This document shows, piece by piece, positions 12,068 through 22,494 of a DNA stretch of 64,000 nucleotides. A model generated the notes under the pieces. That model was not told the origin of the DNA. It did not search any database and saw nothing but the letters and a program-made list of their open reading frames with translations. The translations under genes and the position numbers were made by a program. This DNA comes from Dendrocalamus latiflorus (taxonomy: Eukaryota > Streptophyta > Magnoliopsida > Poales > Poaceae): NCBI GenBank assembly GCA_017311315.1, contig CM029669.1:9817465-9881464 (forward strand), written 5' to 3'. The number at the start of each line of letters is the position of its first letter. The first letter of the stretch is position 1.

Positions 12068-13712
12068 GGGGAGGGGAGGCAAGAGGTAGGGTTGAAAAGG
12101 TTGGCCAAGCCTTGGTGGCTGGCACCTCTCCCTCCCATGGGAGTTAGGTTAGAGAGTGAGTGTTGGCTCTAGGGTTAGAGCCTGGTCCTCCCGAGGGGAG
12201 TGACTGTGAAATCATTCATCTGAGAAATACATCAATCTTCGATCTACATTTTGTGTGTCTCTTCTGTTTGAGTTTGCTCGGCTCGATTTAGTTCTTCCTC
12301 TGTTCTTCTTTTTCTTTGGTTCTCCATTCCGTTCCTCTCTATTTTTGATCTGAAGCTTTTCTTGGCTAGATCTTGATGTTATTCTGAATTGCAATGACGT
12401 GTGGGATTGTACTCCAAGCCATCTTGGCTACCCTTGACCCACGAGCGGTTCTGATTGTCTTCTTATTCTCTCGGATTTGGTTTTGGGCGTTCTTGGTGAA
12501 ATCTCATGAAGCTCTCATTTTAGTTACTAAGTTTTCAATTAAAGATCAGAGCAACCTCTTGAGACCCTAACCATGTTGTGTGCAAAGTTTCTTGGCTAGT
12601 TGAACTCTTAATCAAAAGTTATTTGGATTCTGGATCATGCAGTTGTGCACCTCACTAGCTTCCTCTGTTCTTCCAAGTCCGTTATAACCACATTCAAGTT
12701 TCTGACCGCCTCTCTATTCGTAATGCCACGCTCAAGTTTTGATCGCTCTGTGATCGTTGATTTTTTTTCTAAACTGAAATGGACGCGATGTTTACGATCT
12801 GAAGTCTCGATCGCCTTTACAATCATGTTAGCTTAGTCCACGATCGAGTTCCAGCTCGTATCCCTCTATCTTCGACTGCATTCGGTCTTTCAACCACTAT
12901 GCGTGTTTTCGACCACGTCGGTTGTTTAACCACCTCTTGGTTTATGACTACGTTGGTTCTGACTTCATTGATCTTTTGTTTGCAATCTGGTTTCGACCAC
13001 GTTGATTGCTCGACCATTCCATTGGCTTACAACTACGTCAGTTCCGACTACACCCATCTTTCGATCACAATGGTTTTGGTATTTGTGGTTATCAATTACA
13101 GTGACTTCTGTTCAGTAGACGATTTTCGATGAAGTTGTACTTCAGTCGAGTAGTCGAATTTACGACCGCTGTGCAAGCTACTGACCATGTTGTCGGACTT
13201 ACGACCACATTATAAGTTTCGATCACGTTGTCGTTCTTGATTTGATTTCTTCGATACTGCTGCTTGCTGTGACATGTGGGATCGTGCTCAAAGCCATTTT
13301 CGTTATTCTCTTCCCACGAGCAAAGATCTGCGCATTGTTTTTGTTTTCAGATCTGATGGTCGTGCGCCTCTTATGTTTCTTCTAGTTGATCACAACCACA
13401 ACTGATCTCCTCAATGACCTTAAGTAGTGTGGTTTTGATCGCTCAATGGTCGTAGATCTCTCGGTCTTATTTTGATCTATTACGACCACATTCTGGTTTT
13501 CGACTGTATGTATTTTCTGTGCATACCTTGGTCATTGAGTACGGTGGAGTCGACCACACATTGATCTTCAACCACGTAGTTTGCGATCACCTTGGTCTTT
13601 GACAGCACTGGTTTTCGACCACCCATTGGTCTTGAACTACGCTGGCCTTTCGACCGCACATTGGACATCAACAACGTTGGTATTGACCACAGTGGTCTTC
13701 GATAATGTTGGC

Positions 13713-13890
13713 GTTTGACCACGTTGGTTACGACCATGTTGGTTTCGACCACTGTGATTTCGACCACTGTTGTTTCGACCACGGTGGTTACGACCACGTT
13801 GGTTATGACCACGTTGGTTTTGACCACGTTGGTTATAACCACGGTGGTTATGACCACGTAGGTTTCAACCACGTTGGTTGCGATCATGTT
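13713..13890 (+). repeat. 15-bp tandem array (CGACCACGTTGGTTA type)
   Basis: Twelve units with exact 15-bp spacing: the GACC (or variant) word falls at 13717, 13732, 13747 and so on to 13882. Because 15 is a multiple of three the array reads open on both strands (FDHVGYDHVG on plus, VVITNVVVTTVV on minus), but this is a by-product of the repeat. Diverged versions of the unit extend from about 12840 and again at 14030-14100. Confidence 0.9.
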
Positions 13891-14263
13891 TCCTGTTTCG
13901 ACCACGTTGTCTGCCCTTCGACCACGTTGTCTGAATTTTAATTACGTTGCTTTTCTCTATTGTCTAATTGCATTTAGTTTTGCTGTCCAATGCTTTCCGA
14001 CAAGTAGTTGTAATTGACCACATTGTGTTTCTGCCGAGTGGTCGTAATCGACCACGTTGCGTTTCCACCGAGTGGTCGTAATTCAACCACGTTGTGCTCT
14101 GAACTGGTCGTATGGAGCTCTGTGTTTCTCTGCTTTTAAGTGGTCTTCACTTCCTAATATTTATAGCTTTGTAGCTATTGGAGAAAAGGAATATGTGAAT
14201 ATTTTGAGGAAAAATCTTTAGGCACCATTCACTCCCCCCCTTTGTTGCCTGTCCAGTCCTACA

Positions 14264-15113
14264 TAGGGATAGGAGAGGCATAGGAGGATGTCGTGGTCAT
14301 CACAAAAGGAGGAGAATGCCAAGTTGACAAACTTAGTGCTGTTGTCAGTGTGAATTGCACGAATAGGAGAGCGAAATTGAGTATGTGTGTATGCATGGAA
14401 TTGAACCAAAATAGTGTAGACGTCTGATTTTTGCTTTAAAGGAAAGGTCCAGCAAAAATGAGAAAAATCATCAATGATTGCCAAATAATATTTTTAACCA
14501 GAATTACTTGAAATTGGTGAGGTCCAGACATCACAGTGAATTAACCCAAATGGCTCCAAAGTGGAGGAACTAGGACTAGAGAAAGAAAGACACATGTGCT
14601 TGCCAATTTGGCATGCATGACAAGTAGTGTGATCCAATTTATGACACGAGATAAGAGATGACTTGTGGAGGGCATCAAGGGCGTCGCGACCGGGGTGACC
14701 AAGATGCTGGTGCCAAAGGTGAGTAGTGTCAGTAAGGAGACGGGGGTGCGTGATGCATGTGTAGGCGATGCTGGCAGGAAGGAGTAAAGGTCCTCGTGGC
14801 TATTGCAGCAAAGAATCACGCAACGAATCTTGAGGTCCTTAGTTGATAAACCAAAAGGGTCAAACTCTATGAAACAGGCATTATCTAATGTAAATTGATG
14901 AACGGAGATGAGATTTTTAATAAGAGAAGGAACAATAAGAACACTATTGAGACGAAAGACAGATGAAGGAGTATGGAGGGTGGTGTTACCACGAACAGAG
15001 GCATGAGTAGTGGTGCCATTGCCGATAATGACAGTAGAGGGAGAGGAGAGAGGGGAGAGGATGCTCAAATTGCCATAGATGGCTATCTTGTGCGAGAATG
15101 AACCAGAATCCAT
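14264..15113 (-). pseudogene. Copia A protease and integrase N-terminal part, broken
   Basis: Minus strand: a retroviral-type aspartic protease start (MDSGSFSHKIAIYGN; the DSG triad at 15113 downward), then VPSLIKNLISVHQFTLDN, then, in a shifted frame, the HLGHP-type start of the integrase zinc region near 14700. From 14484 the catalytic core begins (AIIDDFSHFCWTFPLKQKSD and AIHTDNSTKFVN). The first integrase aspartates are visible; the frame is cut at 14264 by the nested LTR and the rest is absent from the other side. At least one frameshift lies between protease and integrase. Confidence 0.7.
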
Positions 15114-15170
15114 AATCTAGCCCTCTTGGGTGGAGAGGTTGTTCATGGCTACGATAAGAGCAGCCAAATC

Positions 15171-16180
15171 CTAGGTAGGCGCAGAAGGCAGGGTCGAGGA
15201 CATCATCGATGGAGCATTCATAGTGAACGCCTGAGCGGTATGGGGCAAGCACCAAGGATGCCGCTGCCCAGCTATGGGTGCCATGTGGAGTAGCATGGAT
15301 TGAAGCAAATCCATGGACTGGTTGGCATGGGTGTAGTGGATGAAGTCTAGCGAGGCGGGGCACCACCACCATTGGCGGTGTCCTTGCCGCGTTTGTTCTT
15401 CCCCTTCTTCTAGAGCCACTGCCGCCAAAAGATGAGAATGGTGGTGGCATCGGGCTCAGACCAGAGTCACAAGACACCTGCTGGCCATGCCGGTAGGTGC
15501 TGAAGAGAGCGGTAGCCGAAGTGATGTGGGACTCATTCTCCATGCGCATCTCCTGCAGAAGAAGCACGGAGCGCATGTTGGTGAGCGTGGCCAATGGATT
15601 TGTCATCGAGATGTATGTAGCCATGCTAGAGAAGTGGTGGTTGAGGCCATGCAGAGTGTTGAGCATGAGCACTGAGTCACTGACGGGGTGGCCGACGTCG
15701 CTGAGAGAGTCGGCGGGGGTTTTGATCTTCTGGTAGTAGTCCGAGATGGACATGGAGCCTTGGATCAAGGAGTGAAACTCGTTGAGGTAGATGGCATGGG
15801 TTTCCTTATTGTCACGAAACAAGGATTCCACGCGCGTCCAGAGGGTGTAGGCAAATTAATTTGGCTCCATAACAATGGCGAGAAGGTCGGTGGAGATGGA
15901 ACCACACATCCACGTCAACACAATGAAGTCATCCTGCTCCGAGGTTGCGTCGTTCACTTTGGGGCTGGTGCTCCTGATGTGGGGAAGGAGACCGAATTTG
16001 TCGCAGAGCACGAGGAAGAAGGTGCTCCACATGGTGTAGTTCAAATCCTAGAAGTTGAGGATGACCAGAAGGCAGAAGCGGCGATGTGTGCTGGGCTCGA
16101 TGTAGCTAGAGCGATGGTAGTGGAGAGGGCACCGATGTTGTTGTTGGTGAGCTTGGGGGTAGAACCCATTGCGCCGGGGA
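15171..16180 (-). pseudogene. Copia A gag, broken
   Basis: Minus strand: NYTMWSTFFLVLCDKFGLL near 16040, then FRDNKETHAIYLNEFHSLIQ and SISDYYQKIKTPADSLSDVG near 15830-15700, the pattern of copia gag (UBN2/retrotransposon gag family), which forms the particle that packages the RNA. A TAA stop at about 15855 interrupts the open frame. The 3' part (SFGGSGSRRRGRTN near 15400) is basic and probably replaces or precedes the zinc-knuckle region, which I do not see. Start near 16170 (MGSTPKL) is plausible because it follows the primer site closely. Confidence 0.65.
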
Positions 16181-16216
16181 TGATGGGCAGCGGAATAGTA
16201 GATTGGATCGATGTCT

Positions 16217-16228
16217 AATCTGATACCA
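16217..16228 (-). other. Primer binding site of copia A
   Basis: On the minus strand TGGTATCAGATT directly follows the LTR end, close to the tRNA-iMet complement TGGTATCAGAGC used by most plant copia elements. Confidence 0.7.
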
Positions 16229-16450
16229 TGAAACAGAACGAACGAGAGAGAGAGAGAGAGAGAGAGGAGGCAAGCACCACATGGCATATACGCGTGGGTG
16301 TGCACACATATATAGCATCAGCAACAGTCGTGCGTATACAGTGAAGTTGGAGTATAATCCAGAATTTATACGACTAGTGGTTAGCTTTGGAAACAGAAAA
16401 AAGATTATTTCTATCTATAGCTAACTGTACAAGGAAAATTATCGCTAATA
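16229..16450 (-). repeat. Copia A 5' LTR with GA microsatellite
   Basis: 222 bp, counterpart of 8626-8834. Longer mainly because of a run of GA repeats at about 16240-16266. Both LTRs end CTAATA on the plus strand, so the element starts TATTAG rather than the usual TG. Confidence 0.75.
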
Positions 16451-16997
16451 AAAAGGCTACTGAAAATCCACTCTCTTAATGGGATGTTTAGAACACATAA
16501 ATTTTACATGAATTTTGCAGAACCTCACAAGAAACAATTTTATCCATATAGAAATCATTAAAACCCAGTGTTCCGAACAGGGCCTTAATAGATCAAAGAA
16601 ATAGCTCAGATTGAAGGCAGTATGCCCTATGTCCATTGCCAGATGGATAAGTTTGGTACATGAACACCGTTCCTTCTTATGGGGGGACTCACAAGGCTCT
16701 CCAACACCTTGCCATTTTCCGACGAAGACGACTAAGATGATGTCGCTTGAAGAAGCCCCAATCAATGCATAATTGGCCAAGCCAGTTGCCAAAATTATCT
16801 TCCGACATGGCGATGGCTCCAGAATGGATCATGAAGTTGTTAATAATGACTGAAGATGGAGTGAGCTAGCTAATCAGTGCAAAGCTAACACAAAACGTGT
16901 TCTATCATGTCGAGGGTTCCCGACGAGATGTCATGACAATGACAAGAACGGCGACGTCAATGGCGCATGTCATCTCTGACCAACGAAGTGCTCAAGG
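16451..16997. other. Unassigned flank of copia A
   Basis: A minus-strand open frame of 111 codons (16792-16457) starts MATGLANYALIGASSSDIIL but has no family I recognise; it may be a fragment of a host gene. Its left part joins the sequence left of 8621 if copia A is removed. Confidence 0.3.
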
Positions 16998-18037
16998 TAG
17001 GGCTGGACAAAAAGCTTGAGGCTCGCGAGCCGCTCGGGCTCGAAATTGGCTCGGCTCGGCTTGACTCGAGCTCGGCTAATATACAAGCGAGCCAAGCTTC
17101 AATCCTAGCTCGTTAAATTTTCGAGCCAAGCCCGAGCGGGCTCGCGAGCCGCTCGTTGGCTCGCTCATTTCATTTCTCCGCAAGTCATTTCCCACCCACC
17201 AGATGTCCAGAGTCCATCCAGACCCCATCCCAACTCCCAAGCGCACGCATCAAAGCCAAGCCACCAGTGGATCCATCCAGAGTCCATCCAGACGGACAAA
17301 GCCCTCGCCGAGCCACCAGTGGATGAGGAGGCACTTCTTGATGACGGCGCCCTCCGGGAAGGCGGCGAGGCAGAGCACGCAGGCAGCCCCGCAGCCGCAC
17401 CTCGAAGCCGCCGACGGCGAGCCTGAGGTGGCGCATCTGCGGGCCGCGCCGGATCTCCCCCATCTTCTTGGTCATAACCATGCCCGTGGCCGACGAGGGC
17501 CCCGGCGCTGGCGAATCATCTTGGTCCACGCCGCCGTCGTCGCACGGGAGGTTGTAGGCCTCGCGGATCCTGGCCTTGATGGCCCTGATGTCGGCGTCGA
17601 CGGCGACGAGGGCCGAGTGGATGCGGCCCGTGTCGTACTACGCGTCCTGGAGCGCGTCGCCGAGGTGCTGCTCGACGGGGTCGAAGCCGTAGCGGATGCG
17701 CTTGTCAGCGCGTCGTCGATGCTGCGGAAGACACGCTCGAGGTGGGACATCTCCCGCCGGACCTTCTCCACCAGCGCGCGAGCCTCGGCCCTGGTGTTTG
17801 CTGCTTGCTTTGCTGTCCGCTCTCTACGAGCTGATCTGGCTCGTTCTGGCTCGCGAGCCGGCTCGAGCCACTGTTCGAGCCGAGCCGAGCCTATGTCGTA
17901 GCTCATTTCTGAAACGAGCCAAGCTGAGCCTACTGTTCACCCGAGCCTTCTGAAACGAGCCGAGCCGAGCCTACTGTTCACCCGAGCCCAACCGAGCTTG
18001 GCTCGAGCCAGCTCGGCTCGGCTCGTTTCCACCTCTA
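16998..18037 (-). mobile_element. Non-autonomous hAT element, copy 2 (inverted relative to copy 1)
   Basis: Same element as 2409-3404 on the opposite strand: begins TAGGGCTGGACAAAAAGC at 16998 and ends GTTTCCACCTCTA at 18037. Same CGAGCC-rich subterminal arrays and same NLR cargo. The 8-bp flanks are GCTCAAGG (16990-16997) and ACTAGGGT (18038-18045), exact reverse complements of the left and right flanks of copy 1. Length differences come mainly from an extra CGAGCC block near 17950. Confidence 0.8.
17290..17800 (-). pseudogene. NLR gene fragment in hAT copy 2
   Basis: Minus-strand counterpart of 2614-3118: VRREMSHLERVFRSIDDA near 17750, then the segment with RGPQMRHLRLAVGG near 17430, then the shifted-frame CLAAFPEGAVIKK region. 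Both frame changes of copy 1 are present at the same places. It keeps a small in-frame segment (GTCGACGCCGACATC) that copy 1 has shortened. No P-loop or LRR; not functional. Confidence 0.55.
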
Positions 18038-18793
18038 ACTAGGGTACAGTCCATCGGATGATTTCTAGGTTATCATGGATTCACAGCATACCTTCGTTTC
18101 TACTAAATAATGGAGGATATAATTAATAGGATGGCAAACAGGCACAGTAAACACAAGTACTAGTGGAATATGCTCATGCCTACCAAGCATGTTTTTTCCA
18201 TGCCCGTCGTCTACCGCCTATTCGGATGCATGCCATGAAAGCAAGTTCACACGCACTACATGGACAAATTACTTTATTAATGAGACGTGGATCGAACATA
18301 TAATTTAGACAAAAAATAGTTTAGCTTAAACACGTAGTTCATCCAACAAATGGTTGTACGTACAGTTCAATGGAATATATAGCTCAAATCAAACAATGGC
18401 CCTGTTCTTTTTGCTTTTCAATCGTTTTTTTTACTTCAGCTTCTTACAATAATTATTATTTGTTAGATTAATAAGGTATAGTCAAAAGTTATAAATCACA
18501 GTTTAAAAGAACATGTCTGACATCCTATCCAACAACAATAATCTGATTGATTCGACCCGGGTAGGCAATTGCACATGAATGTCTAGTTTTGATAAAAGTG
18601 GAATCTAATTGCCATAATGGAAACTGGAAAGAGAAGAGGACCAATATGAAACATTATGTGAAAAAGAGAGGTAATGAAAAGATACATAACACTATAGAAA
18701 GACGTCAACAGCAGGGCAGTGGACCGGTTCCCTCACGCCAAAGAAATGCAGCAATGGTTGGACTGCTTCCCAGATTTTGTAACAACTAACAAG
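18038..18793. other. Unassigned sequence
   Basis: No gene recognised. GGCCCTGTTCTTTTTGC at 18402 and TTTAAAAGAACATG near 18510 may be the ends of a tiny MITE (~110 bp), but the match is short. Confidence 0.3.
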
Positions 18794-20342
18794 TGTAGTA
18801 GCCGACGATTTGACCTTGGCGCAAAAGTTAATGGAATCTTAGAGTTACTCTATGCGAATAAGAGATCATAAATTATTATCACTAAACATGCAGTGCAACA
18901 AAAGAAGAATTGAAGCAGTCCGGTTCAACATAGTACATGTAGATATAGTGAAAGTAGTTGATCGTCCAATGTCTCAATTAGTATCCTCAGAAGACGATTG
19001 TCCTCAAGCAGTAGTCGATCTCTACGAGCAAACCGTCTGCTTATCATGATCGTCCTATTCAGCATCGCAGTCACAACAATACCTCTACTAAAGTCCATAT
19101 GTCTAGAAATAGAACACCGTGAGATTCCCACTAAATCTATATCCAATACGAGTAGAGATAATATCTTACTCAGGAAGCCTCCATCCAGATTCTTATCCAA
19201 TATGAATAGAAAATGTATCCCACTTAAAGTCTATCATCCGGACTCTTACTGTTTCAACCCATTAAGTGTGTGACCGTGTAAGTTTATGTATACTTGGTTG
19301 TAACTTGAAAATTCCTTTTCGATCACTAGTCTATAGCGGTCCCTAGCAGGACATATCGACCCCTAAATATACACAAATATTGATTTGGATGAACTTTATA
19401 CAATATGATCTGCAACCAAGTCTTAGTCAGCCATGATCAGCTCATAACTCCTTACGATCAGATCATATATGGTCACGAGTAGTTCGTATCCCCATACGAC
19501 TAGTTCACAGACTAGTTTGTGATATGTCCGGCTAACTTACGACCAATCAATATTTCCATACGACCAGCACGTATCAGGTCAGACTTAATGACCAATTTGT
19601 GTATTCTTCTTTTGCCTCACGATATTCGATGGAACTCTAGGTGAGAAATATGTCATCCATAGACAGTTCAATTTTTTCTTGATCTAGTGATGGATAACTT
19701 CATGTGGTCGATTCTTTGATCACTCATGGCATAGCCATGCGCTTTATTTATCCGATCACATCAAGGGGCTCAGAGATATCTCTCCTGTTATGTAGAAGAG
19801 GCAAATTGCATATCCGACTAGTCACATTTCTCCGCATGTTTCATAACATACCCGAAAGTTACTTCTATAACTACCCAGTTACGAAGTAGCGTTTGATAAC
19901 ACCTAATTGCACTATTACACATGTAGAAAATTATGTTGATATCAAGTACAAGGATTATATATTATCATTGCTTGAGACCAATTGATGGCACATAAAATAT
20001 AATAATCTTAACAGTGTCTCAAGATAGGTCAATCCAACACAATGTTTTCTAATATGTATCCGCATTATTTATTTGATATCCCCATATCTATGACCGGTGA
20101 AGACTGGTCATAGACTGATACATATGCTAGTCTATAAATCACTAGTGTTCCGACCAGTGGCATCCGACCAGGGATTCCTTTAAAATAATATCATATAACA
20201 AACAAAAGCTTCATCAAGTCACATACTTGTTAAACTTTATAAATGATAATTCATTTAATGAACATAATAAGATTTATTTAAAAGATCATAAATATAAAAG
20301 TGATATAATCATCTCTATGATTACCTCTACAACATATAACTA
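18794..20342 (-). repeat. Angela-like copia solo LTR (duplicated unit, copy A)
   Basis: Starts TGTAGTAGCCGACG and ends ACATATAACTA; the 5-mers on both sides are ACAAG (18789-18793 and 20343-20347), a perfect target duplication. Family blocks shared with 53486-54836 include GAGATATCTCTC, ACTACCCAGTTACGRAGTAG and, at the right end, CATCTCTATGATTACCTCTA. The LTR carries several CATACGACCAG-like words (19440-19600). No internal element sequence is attached, so it is a solo LTR formed by LTR-LTR recombination. Confidence 0.75.
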
Positions 20343-20779
20343 ACAAGGCTAATTACAACGGGAGGGTGAAAACATAGAGAAAAATCTCCTTTTTTAGAGG
20401 GCATAATTCCCCCTAAAAGGGCCCTTTTGACAAATATCTTCTGATGAGCAGGCAGCAGCTCTTAAATGCTCCACAATTTTGCATGGTTGCTGGTGGCTTG
20501 AGTATAACACTTTTGTCAAATTTGCAAGAATAAGTTTTAATATTAAGGATACTTGTGGTGGCATAAGTGGCCAAATATACCAAAGCTCCAAATTTTGAGT
20601 GTACAGGGAGAAATGTTGACGTTGAGGTCAAGGGATGGCACCAACACTTCTGAAGGTAGATTGGTGACTAGGCCTAACATTGTTCTCCAACGACCTGGTC
20701 ATGGCATAGAAATAGTGTGAAGTAGCAAATACTTAGCGCAAACTGTGTCAAGGAAGGTGACATGACAAGGGGAACAGGG
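20343..20779 (+). repeat. Spacer of the tandem-duplicated unit, copy A
   Basis: Nearly identical to 25460-25660 plus 26201-26430 (TTACAACGGGAGGG, GAGCAGGCAGCAGCT, GACGTTGAGGTCAAGGGATG). No gene found. It lies between the solo LTR and the LRR copy in both units. Confidence 0.8.
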
Positions 20780-21032
20780 TGTTAGCAAGTCTTGTGTGTT
20801 CACAAGGCCTCGCCTTCTGCGTCTCGGCTTTTGTGTGTCGCCTCGACTCTAGCCAACCTTGAGTTTACATTAATCATGTGTTGTGTTCATATTAGATTAG
20901 TCATGCGTTCCCATTAGCCATTCTTGTTCACATTAGTCATGCTTTTCCATTAGCCATACTAGGCTATATATATGTAACCCTTTGAGACTAGAATATACAT
21001 TGCGTGTTTGTTCCAAGTTTTCCACGCTTTCA
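20780..21032. repeat. 253-bp solo LTR (or TRIM LTR) in copy A only
   Basis: Runs TGTTAGCAAGTCTTG to CCACGCTTTCA with flanking 5-mers CAGGG and CAGGA. The other copy of the duplicated unit (26421-26440) shows the empty site with a single CAGGA. GGCTATATATATGTAACCC near 20963 looks like an LTR TATA region. No internal sequence. Confidence 0.75.
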
Positions 21033-21170
21033 CAGGAACATGCTATTCTTTGGCAGATAAAAGCTGTACAACCTGCAAACCAAACGAGTGAATTCATAAC
21101 ACAGTGCAATAGCAGCTAAAAGTTCTTTACCCATGTCCGTGATCCATCAGATTCTCAAGGCTTTTTGCCA

Positions 21171-22216
21171 TGTACATAATTATCTTTTTGCTCTTCTTCT
21201 TAATGTTAACTGCATCTGAGTTTGGCGCTGTCTTTCTGCAACAGCTGAGGTGATTCTTGGGCAAAGTGATAAGTAGGTGCTCCTCGAACTGAAGAACTTC
21301 CTACAGGCGCAAAACCCGATAAACCGTGGTGGGTATGACAACTGGTCGGAGTCGGAGACCTCACCTTGCCGTTGGCAACGTGTTGGGTGTGATGCTGCCG
21401 GACGTGTCAGTTTTCTTGACCTCTCAAACTCAAACATCTCCGGTCCAGCCTTCGGTAACTTCTCTGGCCTCAGTAGGCTCACCCACCTAGATCTCTCAGC
21501 AAACAGCATCACTGGCGAACTGCAGGCTGATATCAAACACTGCCGGTGTCTCCAGTACCTAAACTTATCAAATAACCTCATCGGAGGTACCCTCGACGTG
21601 TCCAGCCTGACCAACCTGCAGATACTAGATGTATCGCAGAATCGGTTCCAGGGCGCGCAGTATGAGCACAAACTTCCCAGCGATCTGCCGCAACCTCAGT
21701 GTCATCAATTTGTCCAGCAACAACATCACAGGCAGAATAACTGGACTATTCAGCAACTGCTTTATGCTCAAGGACGTTGATCTCAGCTGGAACCGCTTCA
21801 CTGGAAAGGTATGGAAAGGAATTGCAAGGCTTACACAGTTCCAGGCTGCAAAGAACAATCTCACAGGAAGAATTTCTTCGAGCACGTTTTCCATAGGGTG
21901 CAAACTGCTGTCTCTAGACCTCTCCAGCAACCAACTATATGGTAATTTTCCAAGTTCAATTGCCAATTGCTCAAGCTTGACATCCCTGTCCCTATGGGAT
22001 AATGCCTTTAGTGGATCTATACCACGAGGAATTGGCTCAATGTCCGGGCTTGAGGAGTCTGGTTCTCGCGAGCAACCACTTCGATCACAAGATACCACTT
22101 GAGCTGATGAACTGCACCAGCCTGAAATATTTGGACATCAGTGACAATAATTTTGGAGGGGAGGTGCAAGAAGTCCTTGGAAATTTAACGAGTCTGAAGA
22201 ATCTGGTGCTTCAAGC
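21171..22216 (+). pseudogene. LRR receptor ectodomain, copy 1 (5' part, broken)
   Basis: Near-identical to 26600-27636 of copy 2: LRR N-terminal cap (FLQAQNPINRGGYDNWSESE, CRW.RVGCD) followed by LRRs of the plant-specific LxxLxLxxNxxxGxIP type. Three lesions relative to copy 2: a TAG stop at 21274-21276 (GAG in copy 2), a 4-base net gain near 21655-21660, and an extra T near 22056; all destroy the frame. The copy ends abruptly at 22216 (ctggtgcttcaag), where LTR sequence begins at the duplication junction. It is the 5' piece of a family resembling the LRR receptor kinase At1g74360. Confidence 0.85.
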
Positions 22217-22494
22217 ATGTAATCCATAGCCCATGCACCCCTTTATATAGAGACTCCCACTAAATCTATATCTAAGGGTCTGTTTGGTACAGCTCCTGCT
22301 CCCAGCTTCTCTGTTGAATCTTGTGGAGCTGTGCCAAACAACCTGCTTCTCAAAATTAACTGATTCTGCTTCTTGTGTGGAGCAGGTTCCAAAATGAACT
22401 AACCAGGAGAAGCTGGGTTGAGGTGGATTCTCGTGGAGAGCCAACACACCCTAAATACAATAACCCATAGAACATCAACATATTTACCCGCAAA

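Larger units (their letters stand above)
10668..14263 (+). repeat. 3.6-kb Sirevirus-type LTR nested in copia A
   Basis: Starts TGTTTACCCAGTGGAGGTCA with the family block GGTTGTGATGAGTAATT and ends GCACCATTCACTCCCCC...CAGTCCTACA, mirroring the LTR at 32377-34355. A shared inner module (GACCAGGACTAGGCTCAGGG near 11770) occurs reverse-complemented three times at 33815-34010. It is unusually long because of minisatellites (27-bp array near 10800-11040, 15-bp array near 13713-13890, looser CGACCACGTT words from 12840). The flanks do not match (TTGCC versus TAGGG), and copia integrase sequence is missing at the junction, so deletion accompanied or followed insertion. Confidence 0.7.
8626..16450 (-). 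mobile_element. Ty1/copia LTR retrotransposon (copia A), split by a nested LTR
   Basis: A minus-strand copia element: short LTRs at 8626-8834 (3') and 16229-16450 (5'), a tRNA-Met-type primer site at 16217-16228, then gag, protease/integrase and RT/RNase H pieces in copia order. Flanking 5-mers are AAGAG (8621-8625) and AAAAG (16451-16455), a target duplication with one change. The rest of the integrase is missing where an unrelated 3.6-kb LTR (10668-14263) sits. Stops and frame shifts make it inactive. Confidence 0.8.

Noticed and set aside
13480..13941. Open frames on both strands encoding repeated FDHVG or VVITN peptides
   Set aside because: They follow from a 15-bp tandem repeat (a multiple of three) inside an LTR; no start context or domain supports a protein.
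10661..14250. TTGCCTGT present at both sides of the nested Sirevirus LTR as a possible target duplication
   Set aside because: On the right side it lies inside the LTR end, not outside it, and sister LTRs have similar letters there.
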